Assembly: GCA_023227945.1 (NCBI GenBank)
Contig: JALOCC010000053.1
Span: forward strand, 1 to 12,724
DNA: 12,724 nucleotides
Source of the DNA: Candidatus Omnitrophota bacterium
GTDB lineage: Bacteria > Omnitrophota > Gorgyraeia > Duberdicusellales > 4484-171
Direction: 5' to 3'
Part shown: positions 7,845-12,724 of the stretch, piece by piece
Numbering within the stretch: the stretch's first letter is position 1
How the letters are laid out: each line of letters begins with the position of its first letter
Notes under the pieces: generated by a model
Told to the model about the DNA's origin: nothing
Seen by the model: only the letters and a program-made list of their open reading frames with translations
The model's database searches: none
Program-made: the position numbers and the translations under genes

Positions 7845-8354
7845 GTGGACATAAAAACCAAAATTATTGCTTTTCTGGTCGGATTTTTTTCAAAAGAGGT
7901 AGTGGTAGTCTTACTTGCGGTATTGCCTATTTTTGAATTAAGGCTGTCGATTCCAATTGCAGTGCTTAAATTCAATATGCCCGCACAGAAAGCTTTTTTG
8001 TTGTCAATTTTAGGCAATATGCTTCCGGTTATTCCGCTTCTGCTTTTTTTGCGCTGGGCAGTAATCAGGCTTGAGCATTTGCATTTTATAGGAAAAATTC
8101 TTATGTGGTGGTTTAAGAAAGCGGAAAGCAAATCAAAAGTAATTCAAACTTACGGATTTTGGGGGTTGGTTATTTTTGTCGCTATTCCTTTCCCCGGGAC
8201 AGGCGCCTGGACTGGATGCGTTGCTGCAACGTTATTCAATTTCAAATTACTACGCGCAACCACAGCGATATTTATTGGTGTATTGGTTGCAGGTGTTATT
8301 GTCCTCGGCCTCTGCGGCGGGCTCAGTCAAATCTTACCGTTTCTATCAAAATAA
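7845..8354 (+). CDS. COG2426-type small integral membrane protein (putative small multidrug export family)
   Basis: A 169-residue, very hydrophobic protein matching the Sm_multidrug_ex / COG2426 family. Visible membrane segments are at about 17-41, 48-70, 104-130 and 138-160. Family marks are 'LPIFELRLSIPIA' (27-39), where the ELR patch follows the first segment, and 'IPFPGTGAWTGC' (114-125) in the third. The family label derives from weak evidence for drug export in one member; transport substrate is in fact unknown, and a broader DedA-like relationship has been suggested for such 'G-G-W-G' membrane proteins. It begins at GTG 7845 with an excellent GGAGG site. A palindromic element starts one base after its stop codon. 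Its place next to lipid-sugar genes hints at an envelope role, but nothing more can be said. Confidence 0.85.
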   Translation: MDIKTKIIAFLVGFFSKEVVVVLLAVLPIFELRLSIPIAVLKFNMPAQKAFLLSILGNMLPVIPLLLFLRWAVIRLEHLHFIGKILMWWFKKAESKSKVIQTYGFWGLVIFVAIPFPGTGAWTGCVAATLFNFKLLRATTAIFIGVLVAGVIVLGLCGGLSQILPFLSK

Positions 8355-8471
8355 ACCCCGTTAGAGAACTTATAGTTTTCTAACGGTGGCGCCGATAAGG
8401 GGATTTAATATCTTTTATCGGCTTTAGGTAGAGATAACCGTAGATAGAATCGCGGTTTTCTCTAACGGGGT
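8355..8471 (+). repeat. Cloverleaf-like palindromic element (CCCCGTTAGAGAA family)
   Basis: The element fills the gap between the COG2426 gene and rdgB. Its ends form a perfect 14-base inverted repeat (8355-8368 with 8458-8471). Inside are three further hairpins: 8359-8369 with 8375-8385 (11 pairs, one G-U, loop of five), GCCGATAA 8391-8398 with 8415-8422, and AACCG 8436-8440 with 8453-8457. The first internal hairpin uses the same bases as the outer stem, so the two folds exclude each other. The right end, GGGG at 8467-8470, is three bases from the rdgB ATG and is the only Shine-Dalgarno-like sequence there. I recall similar 'GTTAGA' elements being widespread in candidate-phylum genomes, but cannot check this. 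Confidence 0.75.
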
Positions 8472-8473
8472 AA

Positions 8474-9082
8474 ATGCGTTTGATTATTGCGACTAAAAAT
8501 GAAGGCAAATTACGGGAGATAAAACATCTCTTAAGGGGATTGAAAATCCCTATCATCTCACTTCGCCAATTAGCTAAAGATTTTCACATTAAAGAAAATG
8601 GTAAAACTTTCTTTGAAAACGCAATTAAAAAAACCCTGCCGGTTTCTAAAATATATAAAGATGATTTAGTCGCGGGAGAAGATTCGGGGTTGGAAGTTGA
8701 ATATTTAAATAGCGCGCCAGGAGTTTATTCCAAGCGTTATTCGGGAAAAAACTGGACATACGAAAAAAATAACTTAAAAATTCTAAAAGAATTGCAAGGC
8801 GTTACGCGCAAAAAAAGAAAAGCCAACTTTCATTGCTGTCTTGTGCTCTTTAAAGCTGGCAAACTTATAAAAAGAATTGATGGCAGGTTAAATGGCTATA
8901 TAAGTTGTGAGTCAAGGGGAAGCCACGGGTTCGGCTACGACCCTATATTTTACTTACCTAAATATAAGGCAACCATCGCCCAATTACCGCTAAGTATTAA
9001 GAACAAGCTCAGCCACCGCGCCCGCGCTTTTAACAAATTGAAAACTTACCTGAAAGATGTAAGAGTATCACGTAACACGTAA
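8474..9082 (+). CDS. rdgB: XTP/dITP diphosphatase (RdgB/HAM1 family)
   Basis: A 202-residue house-cleaning nucleotide pyrophosphatase that converts ITP, dITP and XTP to monophosphates plus pyrophosphate, keeping deaminated purines out of nucleic acids. All family motifs are present: 'ATKNEGKLREI' (6-16), 'GKTFFENA' (43-50) with the metal-binding Glu, 'GEDSGLEV' (68-75) with the catalytic Asp70 (the preceding Asp of the usual DDSGL is Glu69), 'APGVYSKRYSG' (81-91), 'GSHGFGYDPIF' (149-159) and 'LSHRARAF' (179-186). Length is normal. The last five codons, including the stop, lie inside the left arm of a palindrome (9064-9144), and the start uses the GGGG end of another, so both translation borders appear shaped by repeat elements. 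The function is not specific to its neighbours. Confidence 0.93.
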   Translation: MRLIIATKNEGKLREIKHLLRGLKIPIISLRQLAKDFHIKENGKTFFENAIKKTLPVSKIYKDDLVAGEDSGLEVEYLNSAPGVYSKRYSGKNWTYEKNNLKILKELQGVTRKKRKANFHCCLVLFKAGKLIKRIDGRLNGYISCESRGSHGFGYDPIFYLPKYKATIAQLPLSIKNKLSHRARAFNKLKTYLKDVRVSRNT

Positions 9083-9144
9083 CAAGTATCACGTCTTTGA
9101 AAAACATACAAAAACGTGTTACGTGCTACCTGTTACATGATACT
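9064..9144 (+). repeat. Inverted repeat with 31-base arms (CACGTAACACGT family)
   Basis: The arms 9064-9094 and 9114-9144 are reverse complements at 26 of 31 positions, with an A-rich 19-base loop between. Each arm contains short internal iterations of the unit 'CACGTAA'. The left arm runs over the last codons and stop codon of rdgB. No T-run follows, so a typical terminator is unlikely. Confidence 0.8.
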
Positions 9145-9188
9145 ATTTAAGCTGAGAGCTGACGTTTGACATCGGATAGCTGTCTTCC

Positions 9189-9217
9189 TTGACTTTTCCC
9201 CCAAAATGTCTTATTAT
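9189..9217 (+). promoter_or_regulatory. Near-consensus sigma70-type promoter
   Basis: TTGACT (9189-9194) and TATTAT (9212-9217) each match the consensus at five of six positions, and the spacer is exactly 17 bases. Transcription should start near 9224. This is the best promoter in the window. It could serve a small RNA, the tiny basic frame at 9228, or cysE through a leader of about 200 bases. Confidence 0.6.
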
Positions 9218-9223
9218 CTATGA

Positions 9224-9325
9224 TACTATGTCAAGAAGAAGCAGAAGAAAAAAATTATCTTGGCGCCGTAGGCGTAAGAAAAACAAGGGCCAGAAGCCCT
9301 GTTTGGGCTGATGCGCTTCGCGCAT
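9224..9325 (+). ncRNA. Candidate structured RNA or cysE leader
   Basis: Directly after the promoter at 9189-9217 come three GC-rich stem-loops in otherwise AT-rich DNA. The first is 9259-9267 with 9271-9278 (eight pairs, one bulge, loop GTA). The second is 9281-9290 with 9296-9304 (nine pairs, one bulge, loop CAGAA). The third is ATGCGC 9311-9316 with 9320-9325 (loop TTC). No known riboswitch or T-box consensus was recognised and there is no T-run to mark a 3' end, so the boundary at 9325 is arbitrary. The first two hairpins also fall within a 27-codon frame. Confidence 0.3.
9228..9311 (+). CDS. Possible tiny Arg/Lys-rich protein (27 residues)
   Basis: An ATG at 9228, about four bases after the predicted transcription start, opens a 27-codon frame ending in TGA. 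More than half of the residues are Arg or Lys ('MSRRSRRKKLSWRRRRKK' and onwards, ending in 'CLG'), with Arg spelled by several different codons. The composition recalls very small ribosome-associated proteins, but I recognise no family. There is no Shine-Dalgarno site, so translation would have to be nearly leaderless. The overlapping stem-loops offer an RNA explanation instead, and purine-rich DNA can give such a peptide by chance. Confidence 0.22.
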   Translation: MSRRSRRKKLSWRRRRKKNKGQKPCLG

Positions 9326-9327
9326 TA

Positions 9328-9413
9328 ACGCAGATAATCGCAGATTCGAAACAGATGATCGCAGATAGATTTTATCTGTGGCCATCTGCTTTGTTGTCTG
9401 GGATCATCTGTGT
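9328..9413 (+). repeat. Imperfect palindrome (CGCAGAT family)
   Basis: Iterated 'CGCAGAT' units on the left and 'ATCTGTG' units on the right fold together. ACGCAGAT 9328-9335 pairs with 9406-9413 (one G-U pair), or alternatively ACAGATGATC 9351-9360 pairs perfectly with 9402-9411; an inner hairpin joins 9360-9367 to 9373-9380. It ends ten bases before the cysE ATG. It is similar in style to, but different in sequence from, the CCGCGG element at 7032-7124. Confidence 0.65.
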
Positions 9414-9423
9414 AAAATAAAAT

Positions 9424-10074
9424 ATGAGTATAATAGACAGATTTAAAGAAGACCTCGAGACGGTATTTCGTGAGGATCCTGCTGCGCGCAGTAGAATGGA
9501 AATTATACTGTGCTATTCTGGCATGCATGCTATTTGGACCTATCGCTTTACGCACTTGCTTTGGACTCGCGGTTTTAAGATTGAAGCGCGTATAATTTCA
9601 CAAATCGCAAGATTTCTTACCGGCGTTGAAATCCATCCCGGCGCAACTATCGGAAGAAGATTTTTTATCGACCATGGAATGGGTGTCGTCATCGGCGAAA
9701 CTACGGAAATCGGCGATGATGTTTTGCTTTATCAGGGCGTTGTATTGGGCGGAGTTTCGCTTGAAAAGCATAAGCGTCATCCAACTCTCGGCAATAAAGT
9801 TGTTGTTGGTTCAGGAGCAATACTTTTGGGCCCGATAAACGTGGGGGATGAGGCAAGAGTCGGCGCAGGCTCAGTCGTTATTGGTGATGTACCGGAAGGC
9901 GCAACTGTTGTTGGAGTTCCCGGACGGGTGATTATTGAGCGTGAGCCGAAACACGTAAGCGGAGTAGCGCTTGACCATAATAAATTACCCGACCCAGTTA
10001 TCGAGGTATTGCATCGGTTAGAACAGAGGATAGAGGAATTAGAAAGAAAATGCCGAGAAAGGCATGGGTCATAA
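9424..10074 (+). CDS. cysE: Serine O-acetyltransferase
   Basis: A 216-residue short-form serine acetyltransferase (Bacillus type) that makes O-acetylserine from serine and acetyl-CoA, the first step of cysteine synthesis. Residues about 1-62 form the helical domain; then comes a left-handed beta-helix of hexapeptide repeats with the family hallmark '[19 protein letters not shown]' (67-85), where His71, Asp83 and His84 correspond to active-site residues, '[12 protein letters not shown]' (89-100), 'GVVLGG' (105-110) and His119 in 'KRHP'. The C-terminal '[10 protein letters not shown]' plus a short helix is typical of the short form. The start ATG 9424 lacks a good ribosome-binding site and lies just past a palindrome. 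No cysK or other sulfur gene is adjacent. Transcription may come from the promoter at 9189-9217. Confidence 0.94.
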   Translation: MSIIDRFKEDLETVFREDPAARSRMEIILCYSGMHAIWTYRFTHLLWTRGFKIEARIISQIARFLTGVEIHPGATIGRRFFIDHGMGVVIGETTEIGDDVLLYQGVVLGGVSLEKHKRHPTLGNKVVVGSGAILLGPINVGDEARVGAGSVVIGDVPEGATVVGVPGRVIIEREPKHVSGVALDHNKLPDPVIEVLHRLEQRIEELERKCRERHGS

Positions 10075-10084
10075 TGAAAATCAC

Positions 10085-10215
10085 AAATTACAATACACAA
10101 ATTACAGACAAATCACAATACCAAAATTACAATAAACAAACTTTTGAATCTGTTTGTAATTTCGGAATTGTTTATTGTGTATTGTTCGTGATTTGTCCAT
10201 TGTTTATTGTAATTT
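10085..10215 (+). repeat. Long imperfect hairpin (AAATTACAATA family)
   Basis: Most of the 157-base gap between cysE and hldD is one inverted repeat. Perfect paired blocks are AAATTACAATA 10085-10095 with 10205-10215, GACAAATCAC 10107-10116 with 10188-10197, AATAC 10117-10121 with 10179-10183, and ACAATAAAC 10129-10137 with 10170-10178, separated by small bulges. Each arm is itself built of repeated 'CAAATTACAATA'-like words. No promoter or terminator stands out. Confidence 0.75.
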
Positions 10216-10220
10216 AAACT

Positions 10221-10227
10221 AAAGGAG
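10221..10227 (+). promoter_or_regulatory. Strong ribosome-binding site of hldD
   Basis: AAAGGAG stands four bases before the ATG at 10232 and fixes the hldD start. It lies just outside the right arm of the preceding hairpin. Confidence 0.8.
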
Positions 10228-10231
10228 TTTA

Positions 10232-11152
10232 ATGAAGGTATTAGTTACCGGCGCAGCCGGACTTATCGGTTCAAATGTAGTAAAAATATTGGAAGAAAAA
10301 GGCGCTAAGGTGATAGCCTTGGACGATTTCTCAAGTGGAAATTATAAAAATATAAAAGATATTAAGGGGGGCGTTATCTGCGCTGATATTTTAGATGAGA
10401 GCATTTATTTGAAATTACCCAAGGTAGATGCGGTTATCCACGAGGGGGCTATTACTGATACAATCCTTAAGGATGACAAAAAAATGATAATGGTAAATTT
10501 TGAAGGTTTTAAAAACGTATTTAATTTTTGTTTAAAAAAGAAAACAAAACTGGTTTATATTTCAAGCGCCGGCGTTTACGGTGATGGCCCCAGCCCAATG
10601 AAGGAAAGCCAAGCAGCACGCCCGCTTAATGCTTATGCATACTCCAAGTATCTTTGCGATTGCCATGCTTCGCAATTTATGGGTAAGAAAATACTTCCAC
10701 TTCTGGTTGGCATACGTTACTTTAATGTCTATGGTCCAGGCGAGTATCACAAAGGCTCTGCTGCCAGTATGATTTATCAGCTTTATCTTCAAATGAAAGC
10801 CGGCAAACGGCCTCGCGTTTTTAAATCCGGAGAACAAAAGAGAGATTTTATTTACGTAAAAGATGCGGCAAGAATTACTGTTGATGCGTTAGGCCTTAAA
10901 AAAGATTTAATAGTGAATGTTGGTACAGGCAAAGCACGCAGCTTTAATGATATTATTTTAGCATTAAATAAAGCAATGGGAAAAAATTTGGAACCGGATT
11001 ATTTTGATAATCCTTTTACCGGGCTTTATCAGGATTTTACAGAGGCGGATATCAGCTTACTTAAGAAGAATTTTCAAACCCCGCCTAAATTCAGTTTAGA
11101 AGAGGGCGTAGAGGATTATTTTGCTAATTATCTTTCGCAATTTGAGCAGTAA
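10232..11152 (+). CDS. hldD: ADP-L-glycero-D-manno-heptose 6-epimerase
   Basis: A 306-residue short-chain dehydrogenase/epimerase, best matched to HldD (RfaD), which makes the ADP-L,D-heptose used in LPS inner core. The Rossmann nucleotide loop is 'VTGAAGLIGSN' (5-15). Features that single out HldD from other epimerases are 'HEGAITDT' (70-77), Ser111-Ser112 in 'YISSAGVYG', the catalytic Tyr135-x3-Lys139, 'GIRYFNVYGPGEYHKG' with the HKG patch, 'FKSGEQKRDFIYVKD', and 'YQDFTEAD' near the C-terminus. Length is close to that of E. coli HldD. No other heptose genes (hldE, gmhA, gmhB) are in view. A 15-base tandem duplication begins within its last codons and includes the stop. Another NAD-dependent sugar epimerase is the only real alternative. 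Confidence 0.87.
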   Translation: MKVLVTGAAGLIGSNVVKILEEKGAKVIALDDFSSGNYKNIKDIKGGVICADILDESIYLKLPKVDAVIHEGAITDTILKDDKKMIMVNFEGFKNVFNFCLKKKTKLVYISSAGVYGDGPSPMKESQAARPLNAYAYSKYLCDCHASQFMGKKILPLLVGIRYFNVYGPGEYHKGSAASMIYQLYLQMKAGKRPRVFKSGEQKRDFIYVKDAARITVDALGLKKDLIVNVGTGKARSFNDIILALNKAMGKNLEPDYFDNPFTGLYQDFTEADISLLKKNFQTPPKFSLEEGVEDYFANYLSQFEQ

Positions 11153-11168
11153 AAATTTGAGCAGTAAA
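11139..11168 (+). repeat. 15-base tandem duplication at the hldD stop
   Basis: The unit AATTTGAGCAGTAAA occurs twice in direct succession (11139-11153 and 11154-11168). The first copy carries the last hldD codons and the stop; the second is silent. It looks like a replication-slippage duplication. Confidence 0.85.
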
Positions 11169-11171
11169 AAA

Positions 11172-11199
11172 TTGTATTTTACAATATTTATAGTATAAT
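11172..11199 (+). promoter_or_regulatory. Candidate promoter of the secreted paralog pair
   Basis: A perfect TATAAT at 11194-11199 has TTGTAT at 11172-11177 as a weak -35 box, with a 16-base spacer. Transcription would begin near 11206, leaving a leader of about 32 bases before the preferred ATG at 11238. Confidence 0.5.
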
Positions 11200-11237
11200 T
11201 CTTTTATAGAATTATATTGTTTAGAATCAGGTATCTT

Positions 11238-11873
11238 ATGCATAAATTATTAATGTTTCTTTTTTTAGTTTTAATTTCAATCTTTCTTAATGTTCAAGCT
11301 TTTCCCCAAGAGAATGAAACTATTGCCATAGCTACCTATTATCCATCGCCCCTCGGCATATATGAGCAGTTGGTTGCGCAAACCTTAGGGGTGGGAGACA
11401 ATAATGATGATGGCAGTCTAAATGGCAACGATGCCCCTGACCCCAATGATGCCGCTCAGGCGGGTAATGTTTGGATTCATGGTAGAGTCGGTATTAATAC
11501 AACTACACCCCAGACGCGGTTAGAGGTAAATAATACTTTTATGATTACTCCCCAAGCAAGCAATCCGTCTTTTCCCTCTGGAACGCCAGAAGGAGCTCTG
11601 TATTATAATAGCGCAGGAACCTTTAAATATTATGATGGAAGTTCCTGGAAGAATGTTGGAGCAGCCAGCTTAGGAGCAGAAGAACAAAAAATTATTAATG
11701 TATGGTATGGCCCGACTGCGCGAGACCTTAAATGTTCCACTGGCTATGTTGCTACAAAAATAATCCTTTATACCGACAATCGTTGCATACAAGGAGAACG
11801 AATGTGTGACGGAAGGTGCCATGAGGCAGGAGAGATTCATCGTATTGGTTTGGTATGCAAAAAATTACAGTAA
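11238..11873 (+). CDS. Secreted surface protein, calcium-loop paralog A
   Basis: A 211-residue exported protein from ATG 11238; a TTG at 11217 is in frame but would precede the signal peptide with seven extra residues. A signal peptide spans about 1-21, cleaved near 'VQA'. The mature protein begins with 'ATYYPSPLGIYEQL' (32-45) and then 'VGDNNDDGSLNGNDAPD' (52-68), in which Asp54, Asn56, Asp58, Gly59 and Asp65 fit a dockerin/EF-hand-like calcium loop. 'RVGINTTTPQTRLEV' (83-97) and 'GALYYNSAGTFKYYDGSSW' resemble phage-tail-fibre or surface-fibre modules. The C-terminal domain has Cys166, 183, 190, 194 and 207, which may form disulfides outside the cytoplasm. The stop overlaps the next start by one base (TAATG), and the two proteins are clear paralogs at DNA level. 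The molecular function is not known. Confidence 0.75.
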   Translation: MHKLLMFLFLVLISIFLNVQAFPQENETIAIATYYPSPLGIYEQLVAQTLGVGDNNDDGSLNGNDAPDPNDAAQAGNVWIHGRVGINTTTPQTRLEVNNTFMITPQASNPSFPSGTPEGALYYNSAGTFKYYDGSSWKNVGAASLGAEEQKIINVWYGPTARDLKCSTGYVATKIILYTDNRCIQGERMCDGRCHEAGEIHRIGLVCKKLQ

Positions 11874-11896
11874 TGAATAAAAAAATAAAAATACTT
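11770..11896 (+). repeat. 127-base exact direct repeat, copy 1
   Basis: This stretch covers the last codons of paralog A, the one-base overlap, and the first eight codons of paralog B. It recurs without a mismatch at 12598-12724, 828 bases downstream. Confidence 0.97.
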
Positions 11897-12580
11897 ATAT
11901 TCCAGTTTTCTTTTATTTTTATCTTAATGTTCTCTGCATTTGGCCAGGAGACCGTGACAATTACAACATATTACCCTGCGCCCTACGGAGTTTATAATCA
12001 GTTCGTTACGCAAACCTTAGGCGTAGGAGACAACAATAATGACGGCAGTCTAAATGGCAGTGACGCCCCTGATCCTAGCAACGCCGCGCAGGCGGGTAAT
12101 GTTTGGATTAAAGGTAGAGTTGGTATTGGCACCGCTGCTTTACCTAATACAGGAAGCGCAGAATTAGAGATAAATGACACCTTAAGATTTACTCCAACAA
12201 CCAGTCCTGATTCTGCAGTTGAAGGAGCAATGTATTACGACAGCAGCGCAAAAGCATTGAAATATTATCATAGTTCTACATGGAAAAATTTAGGCGGTTC
12301 TTTAGGCAGTTCAACAACTGTAAACGGTAGTTTTATTCAGGATAATCCTGACAGCAGGTCAATGTTTTACCGAATATGTAACTCTGCAACCCCCCAAGAT
12401 ACTTACATAGCATCCCTTGGCGGGGGGACACCGGCGACTTTTATTGGAGCACAAACGAGCTGCGCTGCCAATTCAGTGATGACCGGTATGAATATACGTG
12501 TGCAGGATGGTACTTATGGTTGTGGTGATAGGCCTGACATTCAGTATATAGATTTAACCTGTGCAGCACTTAGTAATTAA
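11873..12580 (+). CDS. Secreted surface protein, calcium-loop paralog B
   Basis: A 235-residue protein starting at ATG 11873, chosen over the ATG at 11855 because it yields a clean signal peptide (Lys-rich start, hydrophobic core to about 23) and a TAATG overlap with paralog A. The mature protein repeats the plan of A: 'TTYYPAPYGVYNQF' (31-44), the calcium loop 'VGDNNNDGSLNGSDAPD' (51-67) with Asp53, Asn55, Asp57, Gly58 and Asp64, 'RVGIGTAALP' (82-91) and 'GAMYYDSSAKALKYYHSSTW' (119-138). The C-terminal part is longer and differs, but ends in a comparable Cys-containing pattern (Cys197, 217 and 230; one more at 169) with 'YIDLTCAAL'. Shared signal, loop and fibre-like motifs argue for a recent tandem duplication with a diversified tail. 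No enzymatic motif is visible. Confidence 0.78.
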   Translation: MNKKIKILIFQFSFIFILMFSAFGQETVTITTYYPAPYGVYNQFVTQTLGVGDNNNDGSLNGSDAPDPSNAAQAGNVWIKGRVGIGTAALPNTGSAELEINDTLRFTPTTSPDSAVEGAMYYDSSAKALKYYHSSTWKNLGGSLGSSTTVNGSFIQDNPDSRSMFYRICNSATPQDTYIASLGGGTPATFIGAQTSCAANSVMTGMNIRVQDGTYGCGDRPDIQYIDLTCAALSN

Positions 12581-12597
12581 AGAACGTTTACTTAGCC

Positions 12598-12724
12598 ATA
12601 CCGACAATCGTTGCATACAAGGAGAACGAATGTGTGACGGAAGGTGCCATGAGGCAGGAGAGATTCATCGTATTGGTTTGGTATGCAAAAAATTACAGTA
12701 ATGAATAAAAAAATAAAAATACTT
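12598..12724 (+). repeat. 127-base exact direct repeat, copy 2 (to the window end)
   Basis: Identical to 11770-11896 and ending exactly at the last base of the window. It carries a headless 3' fragment of paralog A (stop at 12699-12701) followed by a new start and eight codons of paralog B. The 17 bases between the B stop and this copy (12581-12597) resemble nothing upstream of copy 1. Either a real second unit begins here or the sequence is an assembly overlap. Confidence 0.95.

Larger units (their letters stand above)
9083..9423. other. 341-base gap between rdgB and cysE
   Basis: From left to right it holds the rest of the CACGTAACACGT palindrome (to 9144), about 45 bases without visible signal, a strong sigma70-type promoter (9189-9217), a 27-codon basic reading frame (9228-9311) that coincides with two GC-rich hairpins, a third hairpin (9311-9325), and a second palindrome (9328-9413) reaching almost to the cysE start. 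No ordinary-length gene is supported here. Confidence 0.7.

Noticed and set aside
8159..8383. 74-codon + strand frame overlapping the COG2426 gene
   Set aside because: It lies in another frame of a well-supported membrane protein gene and its end is translated from the palindromic element.
8355..8471. Cloverleaf fold as a tRNA gene
   Set aside because: No anticodon arm, T-loop consensus or 3' acceptor end; stem lengths and size do not fit a tRNA.
9064..9144. Iterated CACGTAA words as a CRISPR array
   Set aside because: The words sit in two inverted arms with no regular unique spacers and no leader; cas genes are absent.
9220..9420. 66-codon + strand frame after the promoter
   Set aside because: Its second half is a translation of the CGCAGAT palindrome, it has no ribosome-binding site, and no family pattern is visible. 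The shorter frame at 9228 is the only one with unusual composition.
9224..9423. T-box or SAM-type riboswitch upstream of cysE
   Set aside because: No T-box antiterminator motif or SAM-aptamer core could be found; the hairpins there do not match either arrangement.

Overview
The window is AT-rich and every supported gene lies on the + strand. The likely source is a Gram-negative-type bacterium, probably an uncultured Omnitrophota (OP3) or similar candidate-phylum genome known from metagenomes. Three things point there: an LPS heptose epimerase and a lipid A-type acyltransferase; two secreted proteins that open, after a signal peptide, with 'T-YYP-P-G-Y' and a 'VGD-N-DG' calcium loop, a style I associate with Omnitrophota; and intergenic palindromes of a kind common in such genomes. 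The taxonomic call is an inference from gene style.

Region 1 (2-4952) is a cyclic-di-GMP signalling block: a helical, HEAT-like protein truncated at the window edge; an HD-GYP phosphodiesterase that starts inside the previous stop codon and shares its N-terminal domain; a stand-alone receiver protein; and a GAF-like/HD-GYP phosphodiesterase. A weak terminator-like hairpin and a candidate promoter follow.

Region 2 (5081-8354) is envelope lipid and glycan work: an MGDG-synthase/UgtP-type glycolipid glycosyltransferase overlapping by one base an LpxL/HtrB-type acyltransferase, then a GT2 polyprenyl-phosphate-type glycosyltransferase and a COG2426-type small membrane protein.

Region 3 (8355-11152) holds rdgB, cysE and hldD. 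Its gaps, together with the gap at 7027-7139, are filled by five long imperfect palindromes of unrelated sequence. Two flank rdgB and reach into its ribosome-binding site and its stop codon. The gene-poor gap 9083-9423 also has a near-consensus sigma70-type promoter, followed at once by a 27-codon Arg/Lys-rich reading frame and three GC-rich hairpins, so either a small RNA, a leader of cysE, or a tiny protein.

Region 4 (11172-12724) has a promoter and two tandem, one-base-overlapping paralogous secreted proteins with a dockerin-like calcium loop and a Cys-containing C-terminal domain. The last 127 bases repeat 11770-11896 exactly. Ending precisely at the window edge with a length equal to a common assembler k-mer, this looks like an unresolved repeat at a contig end, and may hide a longer tandem array.
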